From positions 1-48,322 of the IMG/VR virus record IMGVR_UViG_3300010412_000026: DNA of 48,322 nt; one strand, given 5' to 3'. The notes below the pieces were generated by a model. The model was not told the DNA's origin. It searched no databases and saw only the letters and a program-made list of their open reading frames with translations. Below are positions 1 to 8,789 of the stretch, in pieces. How positions within the stretch are numbered: the stretch's first letter is position 1; every line of letters begins with the position of its first letter. Source of the stretch: a virus. The translations under genes were made by a program, and so were the position numbers.

Positions 1-144
1 ACTTACGGTTGCGCCCTCACCAATAGCTAGGGCATTAGCATAACCGTTGACGGTCGCGCCGTTGCCGATCGCTATCGATGATACGCCATTGACGATTGCA
101 TTAAGTCCGATAGAGATGGCAGCCGCACTTGCGATAGAAGTACT
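1..144. repeat. Left copy of 144-bp end repeat
   Basis: These 144 bases are identical to 48179-48322. The fibre reading frame passes through the join without a break, so this is best read as the overlap of a circular or circularly permuted genome rather than as a functional repeat. Confidence 0.95.
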
Positions 145-3100
145 GCCTGCCTTAGCGTTGCGGCCTAATACGACCGCGTTGTTGGCCGAGCTGTTTGTGC
201 CGGATGTTGCGCTATCCCCTACTACAACGCTACCCCCACCCGTACTCCCGATAGAAGTCGCATGCCCTACTGCGATCGAATAAGGCTGACTGACGATGGC
301 TGCGTGTCCAATAGCGATCCCGTAAGCTCCCGTAACCGATGCAGCGTAACCGTGAGCGATACCACCGGCAGCCGTAACCGACGAGGTAGCTCCCATAGCT
401 AGGGTTTGCGTGCCATAGGCATGCGCCTGGTATCCGTGGGCAATTGCATACGGATAGTCATCAAGTCCGGTCGCAGCGCACGCCGCTAAATATCCGATTG
501 CAATCGCTGCCTCATTAGCTGTCGTGCCATCTAGCCCAGCCGCAGCTTGGCGTCCGATAGCAATTTGATGCGCGCCATCGGCGTTGCTTGCGTAGCCGAT
601 CGATACTGCATCGCTACCCGTTGAGCTAATTTGAGCGCCTAGGCTTACCGACCGCGCGGCAATGCTACTCTGTACGTTATACCCGATGTTGACGGTATAA
701 TCGCCGCTGCCATAGACGGCATTGCCTAACGCTACAAAGCCCAGACCCGTAGTGTCGCCATTACCTATAGCAATGGCATTGTTTGCCGCTGCCCTAGTAT
801 TGCCGATGGCGATTGAGTCCGTGCCAGCTGCTCGCGCATTATATCCGATAGCAGTCGATGCTGACCCGGTAGCACTGGCCGCGGGTCCATAGGCAGAGGC
901 ATTGCCGTTAGAGGCGACGGCTCCAGCGCCAGCGCCGATGGCACTGGAGCCCGAGACGCTGCAACCAATACCGATTGCCGCGCCGCCTGTTACGTTAATT
1001 TGATAACCGATCGCCAGAGATTGAGCGCCCGTAGCATCGGCATCGTAACCCACTGCGATCGAATTGGCGACGGCCGATGAATTACGACCGATACTGACGC
1101 TGCTCGCTCCCGAGCAGGTCGCAGAGCCACCTATCGCGACGATGCTGTCGAACGTTGTGCCTGTAGCGCTGCGCCCAACAGCGACGCTGTAAATACCTGA
1201 GGCGGCACTAGACCGTCCTATGGCAACCGAATCATCAGTAACCGTAGCGGACATGCCGACGGCGACACCGTCACCAGACGACAGTGCCCCCGACCCTACT
1301 GCAGTACCCGCTGTACCAGTTACATCCGCGTTGTATCCAAGGCATGTCGCGTCATCAACGTTACCAGATACCGTTGCTGAATTACCGACGGCAGTACATC
1401 TGTCCGATGCTAGATTACCGCAACTGCAACTGCGTCCTATGGCGACGTTGCCCTGGCCAGAAGCCGACGCAGAGGAACCGAGAACTACTACATAATTACC
1501 GGCGGCTTGCGACCCAACTCCGATGGCGATGGCCTCCGTGCCGGAACAAGATATGTTGCGGATGCCTATAGAACTTATACCGGTAGCGCGCGCGCCAGCT
1601 CCGAGAGCGACGCTGCCAACGGTACCGATGGCTTGGGCATCGTAACCCAATGCCGTCGCATCCGCCTGCGTCGCCTGGGAAATGGCTCCAACGGCGGTTG
1701 CATCGAGAGCCGTTGCAGCGGCATTAAAGCCAACAGCCACCGAGTAATTAGCTGACGCGGTGGACGTTGCTCCAAGCCCCGTTGCGTAGGTCCCGGACGC
1801 AGCGGCAGAGGCACCCAATGCAACTGCATTTTGAGCGGCGCTGGCTGAACTGCCGACTGCGGTGGCGTTGCTAGACGTAACTGATGACGTTGCGCCTATG
1901 CATGTACATGACGACGCAGACGCCGGAATCGTAGCGCCGTCACCTATCGCGACTGCGCCCAACGATGTAGCCGTACCCGAGTTAGCATTGTGCCCGATTG
2001 CCACGCCAGACGCGCCACCCGCATTAGCGTTGGCTCCAAGTGCAATCGTATAATCGGCTGTAGCGTTAGAGCTGACACCGACCGCAATTGATTGCGTGCC
2101 TGATGACGACGTATTGCGGATACCGATGGAGCTCGCGCCGCTCGCACGCGAACTGGCACCAAGCGCGACGCTGCTACCGCCGCCCGTGGCTTGAGCATCG
2201 ACGCCTACAGCGGTTCCGCCCGACAAACCCGTGGCTTGAGCTCCCCATCCGACCGCGGTCGCATTAACTTGTGTGGCTTGGGCAGTGGCTCCCAAAGCAG
2301 TGGCCGAATCGCGCGACGCCACCGCAGAAGCTCCGACGGCGACTGCTTGCGGTACAGCTATGGTCTCTGCGGCATCTCCTACTAGCGCATCAGCACCAAT
2401 CGCTACGCTCGTTGAGCATAGCTCGTAAGCTGCGGCATCGTGTCCTAAAACTACGCATTCTACGCCGCGACAAAATGCGCTATGGCCGACGCATACAGCT
2501 CTTAGCGCTGCCGAGTTCGTTATACATCTCGGTCCGATATTGACGGCATCCTGCGCCTCGTTGCTTGCATCGTATCCGATATTTATCGCTTCGGTTGCGC
2601 CGGATGTTATCTCTGCACTGTACCCTAGCGAGATAGAGCCGGTAGCTGCCGCATTTGATGAACGGCCGATAGCAACGGCATTCCAAGCCGCCGATGCAGA
2701 ATGCCCATAAGCGCAACCTGCAAGATTTGCAGTAGAAGCGTAACCGACAGTCGTTGCTTGGTCGCTTACTGCTACTGCATTGCGCCCTACAACAGTGCAC
2801 GCGGCAAAGCCACCGTCCGAGGTATTCGCGCCAAAAACCGCGCTTGAACTACCGGTACAAGAAGAATTTGCTCCTACGGCAACGCCATTGCTGCCGGTAC
2901 ATAAAGCCAGGTACCCGAGAGCCGTCGCATTAACCGCTGCCGCACTGGCGCTCTCGCCGTATTGCTCCGAACCTGCTGCGCCCGCGATAGCGCGCACACT
3001 AATAGAGTTAAAGGTTACGTCGCCGGTAGTACTGATTAATATATCTTCGTCAGCGCCCGCATTTTGCACCGTCAGGTCGACATTGCTGCCCGCGACCAGC

Positions 3101-3363
3101 TTGCCTGTTAGATAGTCGGCAGTCGTATCCGTGGGCGATACTTTGACGTATTCATCAGTCGTGGCTGGCAAGTCTTGCCACGCTGCCACGCTGCCGGTTT
3201 CAGTCAGAACTCGGCCATCGATGCCGCTTGGGGTCGGTACTTGTGATATATCTTCCCAGCCGGGCGTGTCGGCACGCTCTATTAATGCACGACCATCGAC
3301 GCCCGTAGGCGTTGGCAAAGTATCACGAACCACCGTAACGGTGCGAATTTTGACAGTCGTCAT
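1..3363 (-). CDS. YadA-head-repeat tail fibre / adhesin, N-terminal part (continues at 48178)
   Basis: This frame has no stop from its ATG at 3363 down to base 1 and continues in frame at 48178, ending at 47723. The whole protein is about 1272 residues. Residues 1-110 are non-repetitive but hold a twofold motif (PTPTGVDGR, PTPSGIDGR, each followed by a W-[EQ]-D element), a likely virion-attachment region. The rest is a long series of imperfect 14-16-residue repeats of the type S-x-A-[IV]-G-x-x-A-x-A-x-G, the left-handed beta-roll repeat of YadA-type trimeric adhesin heads. There is no signal peptide or membrane anchor, so it should be a virion fibre that binds the host rather than an autotransporter. 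The start overlaps the preceding gene as ATGA. Most confident about the repeat fold; the receptor is unknown. Confidence 0.85.
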   Translation of the reverse strand, partial: MTTVKIRTVTVVRDTLPTPTGVDGRALIERADTPGWEDISQVPTPSGIDGRVLTETGSVAAWQDLPATTDEYVKVSPTDTTADYLTGKLVAGSNVDLTVQNAGADEDILISTTGDVTFNSISVRAIAGAAGSEQYGESASAAAVNATALGYLALCTGSNGVAVGANSSCTGSSSAVFGANTSDGGFAACTVVGRNAVAVSDQATTVGYASTANLAGCAYGHSASAAWNAVAIGRSSNAAATGSISLGYSAEITSGATEAINIGYDASNEAQDAVNIGPRCITNSAALRAVCVGHSAFCRGVECVVLGHDAAAYELCSTSVAIGADALVGDAAETIAVPQAVAVGASAVASRDSATALGATAQATQVNATAVGWGAQATGLSGGTAVGVDAQATGGGSSVALGASSRASGASSIGIRNTSSSGTQSIAVGVSSNATADYTIALGANANAGGASGVAIGHNANSGTATSLGAVAIGDGATIPASASSCTCIGATSSVTSSNATAVGSSASAAQNAVALGASAAASGTYATGLGATSTASANYSVAVGFNAAATALDATAVGAISQATQADATALGYDAQAIGTVGSVALGAGARATGISSIGIRNISCSGTEAIAIGVGSQAAGNYVVVLGSSASASGQGNVAIGRSCSCGNLASDRCTAVGNSATVSGNVDDATCLGYNADVTGTAGTAVGSGALSSGDGVAVGMSATVTDDSVAIGRSSAASGIYSVAVGRSATGTTFDSIVAIGGSATCSGASSVSIGRNSSAVANSIAVGYDADATGAQSLAIGYQINVTGGAAIGIGCSVSGSSAIGAGAGAVASNGNASAYGPAASATGSASTAIGYNARAAGTDSIAIGNTRAAANNAIAIGNGDTTGLGFVALGNAVYGSGDYTVNIGYNVQSSIAARSVSLGAQISSTGSDAVSIGYASNADGAHQIAIGRQAAAGLDGTTANEAAIAIGYLAACAATGLDDYPYAIAHGYQAHAYGTQTLAMGATSSVTAAGGIAHGYAASVTGAYGIAIGHAAIVSQPYSIAVGHATSIGSTGGGSVVVGDSATSGTNSSANNAVVLGRNAKAGSTSIASAAAISIGLNAIVNGVSSIAIGNGATVNGYANALAIGEGATVS

Positions 3364-3683
3364 GATATATCTCCGCTAACGTCGATAGTTATGCCAGGCC
3401 AGGTTTCGTTCTTGCCGTCTGGATTCCACATTTCTATTTCGGCTTCCATCCGTCCACGGATAAGGTCACCAGCTTGCCACTCAAAGTGAAAAGCGCCCGA
3501 GCCGGACACGGTACCATTATCATCGATGATTGCTGCGCGAGTGAATCTCGTGCCATCAGCTCGACGGACGTGCAAATTAAACGAATAGTCGACTATGCTG
3601 CCCGAATCTTCCCATTCAACGAATAGATACGGCAACAAATCGCCTTCCGTGTATTTTAGAATCGTGACGCAATCGCAGGACAT
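3360..3683 (-). CDS. Small BppU-N-like tail/baseplate accessory protein
   Basis: A 107-residue protein with no signal peptide or membrane segment. Its composition and strand pattern suggest a single beta-sandwich like the N-terminal domain of BppU-type phage baseplate proteins (alternating hydrophobic strands, polar loops such as the RADGTRF and DDNGTVSGSG stretches). It begins with MSCD, as does its upstream neighbour, with which it shares a TAATG junction. Its stop overlaps the start of the giant fibre as ATGA, so the three are probably co-translated. A role as a small adaptor in the fibre assembly is inferred from position only. Confidence 0.5.
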   Translation of the reverse strand: MSCDCVTILKYTEGDLLPYLFVEWEDSGSIVDYSFNLHVRRADGTRFTRAAIIDDNGTVSGSGAFHFEWQAGDLIRGRMEAEIEMWNPDGKNETWPGITIDVSGDIS

Positions 3684-4084
3684 TATGGGCCTCCGACGGA
3701 TGGCAAAATCACAAAATCCCCTTGAATATGCACATATTCGTTATCGGTAATGCCTTGTATTCGACGGACTTCATAAACCCAATATGTCCAGTGGTACGTA
3801 CTAGCAGTAGCGGTCGCCGCTTTCGGTATCGTAAATTCAGTAACGCCGTTTGTTGGGTCTTTATGGCTTCCGGGTAGATTCAAATATTGAGCCTGCACGG
3901 TGCCGCCGAGTTTATCACGTAGCGTAAGCGCTATAGTGTCGAGCGTTATGTCTATTACTTGGCCTTCGCCATCGGTTATCACAACCTCGAAAACATTATC
4001 AGTGCCGCGCGTAATACATATGCCCTGCTCGTCGGGCTTGACGCAAACGGTAGACTCTTCGCTCGCAGCTAAGTCGCAGCTCAT
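3683..4084 (-). CDS. BppU-N-like tail protein
   Basis: A 133-residue protein resembling the BppU N-terminal domain found in many phage tail regions. It has a GQVIDIT strand, then LTLRDKLGGTVQ, a DPTNGVTEFTIP turn and a late strand near HIQGDFVI. That order (input definition, 'DPTNG' loop, final 'QGDF' strand) is typical of this small virion domain. It is joined by TAATG overlaps to both neighbours, between the LamG-type fibre protein and the other MSCD protein. It probably forms part of the tail-tip or fibre assembly; no enzymatic motif is seen. Confidence 0.6.
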   Translation of the reverse strand: MSCDLAASEESTVCVKPDEQGICITRGTDNVFEVVITDGEGQVIDITLDTIALTLRDKLGGTVQAQYLNLPGSHKDPTNGVTEFTIPKAATATASTYHWTYWVYEVRRIQGITDNEYVHIQGDFVILPSVGGP

Positions 4085-5826
4085 TATTGTCGCCTCCTAA
4101 TTTGACCACCGACGCCACCGACTACTCGCACGCGTCCACCGACGGAAGTCGTATCTATCCGACCGGGAATAAATATCTTGCCAAAAAATTCGCCTGAGCC
4201 ATCCACAGAGCCGTCGAGACCAAGCGCCATTGTTAATGCGCTCACAAGCTCGCCATCGCCGTCGATGCTACCTATCAGTCTCGCAAGAATAAATAGGTCA
4301 GCCAGCAAGCTCGAAGTCGCCGCAATTGAACCGCTGATACCGAAACCGCGCCGTAGATAAGCGTCAATCTGAGATAGCCCGGCAAATGCACCAGCAACTG
4401 GTACATCAGCTCGCAAAAAGGCGTCGAGTCCACCGAGCGCATCGACGCTACCGCCCATCGCGTATACTGCATGCAGCCTGGCAGCTAATAAAGAAGTCGC
4501 GGGTGCCAAGCCAGCAAGGCCTAATTGCATAGCTAGCGTGCCAGTAATAGCGCTATCTTCGGGCAGCACTCCCTTTAGAGCTAGCTGTATTATCGGCGTC
4601 GCGCTCAACGCGCTGGCGCCTGGCAAATTAGCCTCTAGCAGCCTATCACGCAGCAGCGTAGCATCTAATGCCGATAGGCCTGCGAACGCGCCGCTAATGG
4701 GCAGCGTGGCGCGTAAATAACCATCTAATACACCTTGCCCTGCGAGCAGGCCACCGAGGTCACCGGCTGCAACAAGATATCCATCGAGGTCACTAATGCC
4801 CGTCAATAGTCCGCCTATCGGGGTCGAGGCTGAAAACAACCCATCGATGGCGCTTTGCCCGTGGAGCGTCGAAGCCAATTTCAATGCGAGCGATAAGTCC
4901 GACAGCAAGCTCGACGTTGCGTCCGACTGTCCGACAATTGGCACGTCGGCGGACAAAAACCCATCAATATCAGACTGCCCGGCAAGCGTAGCAAAAAAAC
5001 CACGGCAGCGGCAAAGGTAGACCTCCAAAAAGCTTTGCGCATCAATGCTGCCCGACACGGGATTGTCGGCAGCTAAAAATGCCGTTAGGTCGCTATCGCC
5101 ATCGATGGAACTCTCTAAAAGCTGCTCTTCGCCACCGAAAGGCGTCTCAACGTCATCGATTTGAATTATTCTTAGGTGTGCCCCCGTAGTCGGCGCATTG
5201 ACCAATGTCGCGCTATTGCCGCCGTATGCGTCGACCTCGGGAGAAAATCTACCAATCAGAGGGAAATATGCGCTAGGCATTTTAAAGCCCGGCGTAAACC
5301 TCTTATAGATTTCCGTCATCTCTTCGGTCGATAAAAGCCGTTTGAATAAGCTAACCTCGGCTATCCAACCGTCGAATGCTCGATCCGTCTTATCCGGGCT
5401 GCCGCTAATGGTGAATGGCAAACCGTTATCTAGCGAGCCCGTTGTAGGGTTACTGTTAATCGCTAGCGGAATATTGTCGCCCCAAAGCTCAATTTGTACC
5501 GCAGCATTACGACGGCCAACGAGCATATGCCAATTGCCATCGTTTAAATTAGGCACCGTCGCTTCGACTCTTAGTCGGCCTGCCCCTAACGGCTGAATGT
5601 CAAAGCGTATGCTGCCCGCTACGCCGTCTCTCAGTTTTAGTTCCCACCCAGTCCCGTTATCCCAATTACGATTGCCGACGATTGCCTCGTCGTTATTGGG
5701 GCTTGCTAATGGGCGTCGAACCCAACAAATTACGGTGAAATCGCCAGTGCCAATAAGCAGCGACGCCGGCAAAGGTGCCGCGACGACCAATTGTTGGTTA
5801 GTGGCATTACTAAATATTCGCGCCAC
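4084..5826 (-). CDS. LamG-type lectin domain plus repeat-rich tail fibre protein
   Basis: A 580-residue protein with a GTG start preceded by AAGGGG. Residues about 15-205 look like a LamG/concanavalin-like jelly roll (FTVICWVRRP, GNWHMLVGRRN, FDGWIAEVSLFKRLLSTEEM), a fold that usually binds carbohydrate. Residues about 235-550 are imperfect repeats of roughly 23 residues, of the form G-x-LAG-x-S-x-LDGYL-x-A-x-x-P-I-x-G. The last 25 residues are Gly/Arg/Val-rich. It lies in the fibre cluster and ends in a TAATG overlap with the BppU-like gene. Likely a host-recognition component; the ligand cannot be predicted. Confidence 0.65.
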   Translation of the reverse strand: MARIFSNATNQQLVVAAPLPASLLIGTGDFTVICWVRRPLASPNNDEAIVGNRNWDNGTGWELKLRDGVAGSIRFDIQPLGAGRLRVEATVPNLNDGNWHMLVGRRNAAVQIELWGDNIPLAINSNPTTGSLDNGLPFTISGSPDKTDRAFDGWIAEVSLFKRLLSTEEMTEIYKRFTPGFKMPSAYFPLIGRFSPEVDAYGGNSATLVNAPTTGAHLRIIQIDDVETPFGGEEQLLESSIDGDSDLTAFLAADNPVSGSIDAQSFLEVYLCRCRGFFATLAGQSDIDGFLSADVPIVGQSDATSSLLSDLSLALKLASTLHGQSAIDGLFSASTPIGGLLTGISDLDGYLVAAGDLGGLLAGQGVLDGYLRATLPISGAFAGLSALDATLLRDRLLEANLPGASALSATPIIQLALKGVLPEDSAITGTLAMQLGLAGLAPATSLLAARLHAVYAMGGSVDALGGLDAFLRADVPVAGAFAGLSQIDAYLRRGFGISGSIAATSSLLADLFILARLIGSIDGDGELVSALTMALGLDGSVDGSGEFFGKIFIPGRIDTTSVGGRVRVVGGVGGQIRRRQ

Positions 5827-5838
5827 GGCATCCCCTTA

Positions 5839-6339
5839 CTATGCTAGCGCTTCGCGGATTTCGACGCGTAGCAGCTCCGCATCGCCGACTAGGTTATCCG
5901 ATACGTTTGCCGCCGCTCGCCGAACAAAAGCTCGGAACGAATCGCCATTGACGATGTTGTCGATTTGCGCACCGTCCGTAAAATTGATTTCGCTATATTG
6001 CAGCGCACCGTTCAGCGCGGGCGCGCCTGCGACGACCAACTGAGCCGCGGCAAATCCATTGGCGTCAAGGTCATCAACGCCTTGTTGATGCCGCTCAAAT
6101 GCTACCTCCCAGACGACATTGCCCGTCGTAGCGGTTGTTGCCATCCAATACAGCGTGACCACTAGGCCATTGCCGTCGTATATGCGTGGCATTACGCTAC
6201 CAAAATAAGCCGTTTCGGCCACCGTATCGTCGAAGTCTAAGACAGGATGCGCGTTGCGCAAATCAAGCGTTGCGAAGTTAGTTGCCGGTGGACGTGCCGA
6301 AGCGGCAGTCCACACTAGCAAAGTATGTCCCTGCGCCAT
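5839..6339 (-). CDS. Conserved phage fibre-region structural protein
   Basis: A 166-residue protein without signal peptide or membrane segment, predicted all-beta. It resembles a family seen near phage fibre genes, with a run like HPVLDFDDTVAETAYF, then a MPRIYDGNGLVV strand, a VVWEVAFER strand and a late AELLRVEIRE strand. Such proteins are generally annotated as structural. It sits between the gp80-like protein and the LamG fibre on the same strand with short spacers. Family recognition is from memory of the pattern and the precise role is unknown. Confidence 0.5.
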   Translation of the reverse strand: MAQGHTLLVWTAASARPPATNFATLDLRNAHPVLDFDDTVAETAYFGSVMPRIYDGNGLVVTLYWMATTATTGNVVWEVAFERHQQGVDDLDANGFAAAQLVVAGAPALNGALQYSEINFTDGAQIDNIVNGDSFRAFVRRAAANVSDNLVGDAELLRVEIREALA

Positions 6340-6350
6340 GCAGCCCTCTA

Positions 6351-6755
6351 CTAGTCAAGCGTAATGTCGAGGTCGCCAATCTGAAACGATGCCGTATCGC
6401 CTGAGTCGATGGTCTTAGGATTCGTTAGCGTGCCCCATCCGAGCATATTGCCGCCGCTTGCAGCGTCCGAGATAAAAAACCATGATACGGTGCCCCAGCT
6501 TGCCGTCGCAGTAGGGAACGCAATCAGTGAGCCATTGCTCTTTGCGCCGCCAATTGCCGCAGGCCAATTCGTCAAATTATTTGTGACCGCGACTCTCGCA
6601 TAGCCGTTAGCTCCCGATGGTTCCGTAATATTGCCGCCCGCATCAGTCGGTAAAGTCGTTGACAAGCCAACGTAAAGAGTCACTGGCGCCGTATAAGCCG
6701 ATGCGCCCCAAACATGATCAAGCAATTCGTTCTCAAGGAAATCGCCGAAACTCAT
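6351..6755 (-). CDS. gp80-like phage tail fibre / structural protein
   Basis: A 134-residue protein. The ATG at 6755 was chosen because AAAGGG precedes it; a seven-codon upstream extension has no ribosome binding site. The pattern is that of a very common phage family: an N-terminal helix (FGDFLENELLDHVWG), TAPVTLYVGLSTT, TEPSGANGYARVAV, NNLTNWPAA, WGTVSWFFISDAASGGNMLGWG, and a C-terminal GDTASFQIGDLDITLD strand. It is a small beta-rich virion protein encoded among tail fibre genes here. Its exact place in the particle is not known. Confidence 0.75.
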   Translation of the reverse strand: MSFGDFLENELLDHVWGASAYTAPVTLYVGLSTTLPTDAGGNITEPSGANGYARVAVTNNLTNWPAAIGGAKSNGSLIAFPTATASWGTVSWFFISDAASGGNMLGWGTLTNPKTIDSGDTASFQIGDLDITLD

Positions 6756-6788
6756 TAGATGCCCTTTCTGTTCCAAACAAACTACAAA

Positions 6789-7124
6789 TTAAAACCGTTG
6801 TCGATACCCGCTGTTTTTGGGCTCATGCCCTAGCGCTTCAATTGCCAAGGTGATATTGCGCGTTTGCTCCTGTTGTACATCACGTTCGCGCTCGATTTGC
6901 TCGGCGAAAAATTTCTCGGCCTTTTCGAGCGCATTCATAAAATCTGCTCGAGTTTGCTTTGTTTCTTCGCGGAAACTATCTCTTTGTTCGGATAAAGCGC
7001 GCTCAAAAGACCTCAATAAATTAGGGATAGTATGCTTGGTCAAACGCCACGATAGCCAAAAAACGAAAGCGAGCGCTCCGAGGTTACCAGTCATATTGAG
7101 AAAAAAATTTGTCTCGGACATCAT
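6789..7124 (-). CDS. Holin-like small membrane protein with coiled coil
   Basis: A 111-residue protein; the ATG at 7124 follows AAAGAGG, whereas the longer reading frame starts inside the upstream fibre gene without a ribosome binding site. Residues about 10-28 form one hydrophobic segment (LGALAFVFWLSWRL). The rest is a charged helix rich in Glu, Arg and Gln (RALSEQRDSFREETKQTRADF), likely a coiled coil. An N-terminal membrane segment followed by a charged helix is the plan of BhlA/UviB-type holin-like proteins. It lies between fibre genes, away from the endolysin. Membrane placement is firm; the lysis role is inferred. Confidence 0.5.
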   Translation of the reverse strand: MMSETNFFLNMTGNLGALAFVFWLSWRLTKHTIPNLLRSFERALSEQRDSFREETKQTRADFMNALEKAEKFFAEQIERERDVQQEQTRNITLAIEALGHEPKNSGYRQRF

Positions 7125-7149
7125 GATAACCTCTTTAGGTTTTGATGTT

Positions 7150-8787
7150 TTAATCGGTGGCGTCCACGATAAGCTCAACTAGTCTGAGTGACGTCGTGCC
7201 ATTGCCAGTGAAACCATCAACGCGAACTGTAACGTTACCGGATAAATTAATTGCTGCTCGCTGTATTCCAGTAAGAAAAGTATCTTCAGCGCGATTTGAA
7301 TTTTGCTGCGAAGTTATCCCCATGCCCGTTGCACCAATCGTGCCGCCCGCACCGGTAGTCCTGCAAGTAACTGTGACATCGACTGAAAAATTCGTATCAA
7401 AGACGGTGCCAGCACCCACGGTGATGACGCGGGCTTGGCCGACCTGTACTGCGCCACTGACGCTAGACACCAAAAATACTCTGATATAACCCTGTACTTC
7501 GGCAGGAGTAATGCCTCCTCCGTACTGATACGCGCTTGCTCTGATACGAATAGTACTGCCAACGCGTAAGGTGCTGCCCGGCATCGTGAAAGTACTGGCG
7601 AAAGTACCGGAATTTGTAATTGTATCGATGTCGCTGGTCATCGAATACAGTTTATTCTGTACCCTAGCCCAAACGTTATGGTTTGTCTTAATTGACATCT
7701 GCCCGGCTGAACCGTGCAAATAAATGCTTCCCACGTCGCTGCTTGACGGGTCTGCGTCTTGTTGATTCATGTAAAACGTTGATTTGACCGGAGAAAACTG
7801 GTCGCCAATGGCAATAAGAGCATGGGAATTAGCGCTCTCAAAATAGCCTCCCGGGCCATTAGTCGAAACACCATAAACGCCAATACCATCGACCGCGTGT
7901 CCTTCTACTCCGTATCCAGTCGATTTAGCATTACCGTAAACGCCTACGCCAGTATAAGTATCCGCAAAACAAGCTCTATTTCCATCGCTGTTGAAATGAC
8001 CGCCATAACCTGATCCAGACGTACCATAGACACCCGCGCCTACGCCTGCACTTCCATAAACTCCGACTGGAAAACCGGTTGAACTAGTACTGGCTCCGAC
8101 AACACCATGATATCCGCTGCCATAAACTCCTGAACCCGTCGTCGTATTAGAATTAGCGCCTCTTACACCTGCAGCCGACGAATCTGCTTGGCCTAAAATA
8201 CCACCACCCGTGGATTCGGTTCTAATGCCATATCCGGTACCGCTGTTATTTACCTGTACGGTCGCGAGCGTGTTAGCCGAGTCGAACGTGCCCGCAGCAC
8301 CTGTAACGCCGGTTGCAACGATACCGATACCGTTATCTTGGCCAACTGCTACTACGCCAGCGCCGTCGGTAGACGAACCTGTACCACCTCGAAAATATCC
8401 GCCGTCGCCGCCCGTCGTGCCACCTGACGAACCGTAGCCGATTACGCCGCGCGCACCAGTCGCCGTGGCACCATAGAAGTAACCACCGGCACCCGTCCCG
8501 GTCCCGGCTCCCTCGATGCCTACGCCGTTGGTCGCGCCACCAATACCTTTCAGCCCTGGACCGTCACTATCACCACCCGTACCCGTGATAGCAGCGCTTG
8601 AGCCGGTTCCGACAGGCGCATCAAGGTACTGCATCCACTGATAGGTTGTATTCAAAATCCAATTCATCCACCGAGCAGGTGGTCGAGTCCCAACCACGAA
8701 GCCAGTGCCCTTGACGCCCGCTGCGGGTTCAAGCGTAGCGCCGCCGTCGGTTGCCCATTGCGGTAGAGTCGTAGGTTTCTCGGCCAT
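7150..8787 (-). CDS. Tail fibre protein with GVYG-type glycine repeats
   Basis: A 545-residue protein; the ATG at 8787 follows GTGGAG and begins MAEKPTTLPQWAT, a usual start for phage fibre proteins, with RPPARWMNWILN soon after. Residues about 75-320 are Gly-rich short repeats such as GVYGSG, GVVGAS, GVYGTSG, GGYFxS, suggesting a beta-solenoid or triple-stranded shaft. Residues about 370-545 form a beta-sandwich tip like that of other phage fibres (SGTFASTFTMPG, GSTIRIRASAYQYGG, a closing LRLVELIVDATD). It starts 3 bp downstream of the baseplate gene. Probably a receptor-binding fibre; receptor unknown. Confidence 0.75.
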   Translation of the reverse strand: MAEKPTTLPQWATDGGATLEPAAGVKGTGFVVGTRPPARWMNWILNTTYQWMQYLDAPVGTGSSAAITGTGGDSDGPGLKGIGGATNGVGIEGAGTGTGAGGYFYGATATGARGVIGYGSSGGTTGGDGGYFRGGTGSSTDGAGVVAVGQDNGIGIVATGVTGAAGTFDSANTLATVQVNNSGTGYGIRTESTGGGILGQADSSAAGVRGANSNTTTGSGVYGSGYHGVVGASTSSTGFPVGVYGSAGVGAGVYGTSGSGYGGHFNSDGNRACFADTYTGVGVYGNAKSTGYGVEGHAVDGIGVYGVSTNGPGGYFESANSHALIAIGDQFSPVKSTFYMNQQDADPSSSDVGSIYLHGSAGQMSIKTNHNVWARVQNKLYSMTSDIDTITNSGTFASTFTMPGSTLRVGSTIRIRASAYQYGGGITPAEVQGYIRVFLVSSVSGAVQVGQARVITVGAGTVFDTNFSVDVTVTCRTTGAGGTIGATGMGITSQQNSNRAEDTFLTGIQRAAINLSGNVTVRVDGFTGNGTTSLRLVELIVDATD

Positions 8788-8789
8788 GT

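Noticed and set aside
765-2800. Several short open frames on both strands in 1-3363
   Set aside because: They are shadows of one long minus-strand frame with no stop from 3363 to base 1; they have no ribosome binding sites and reflect the repeat codons.
1-3300. CRISPR-like or satellite repeats
   Set aside because: The periodicity of about 42-48 bases follows codons of a 14-16-residue protein repeat; spacers and identical repeats are absent.
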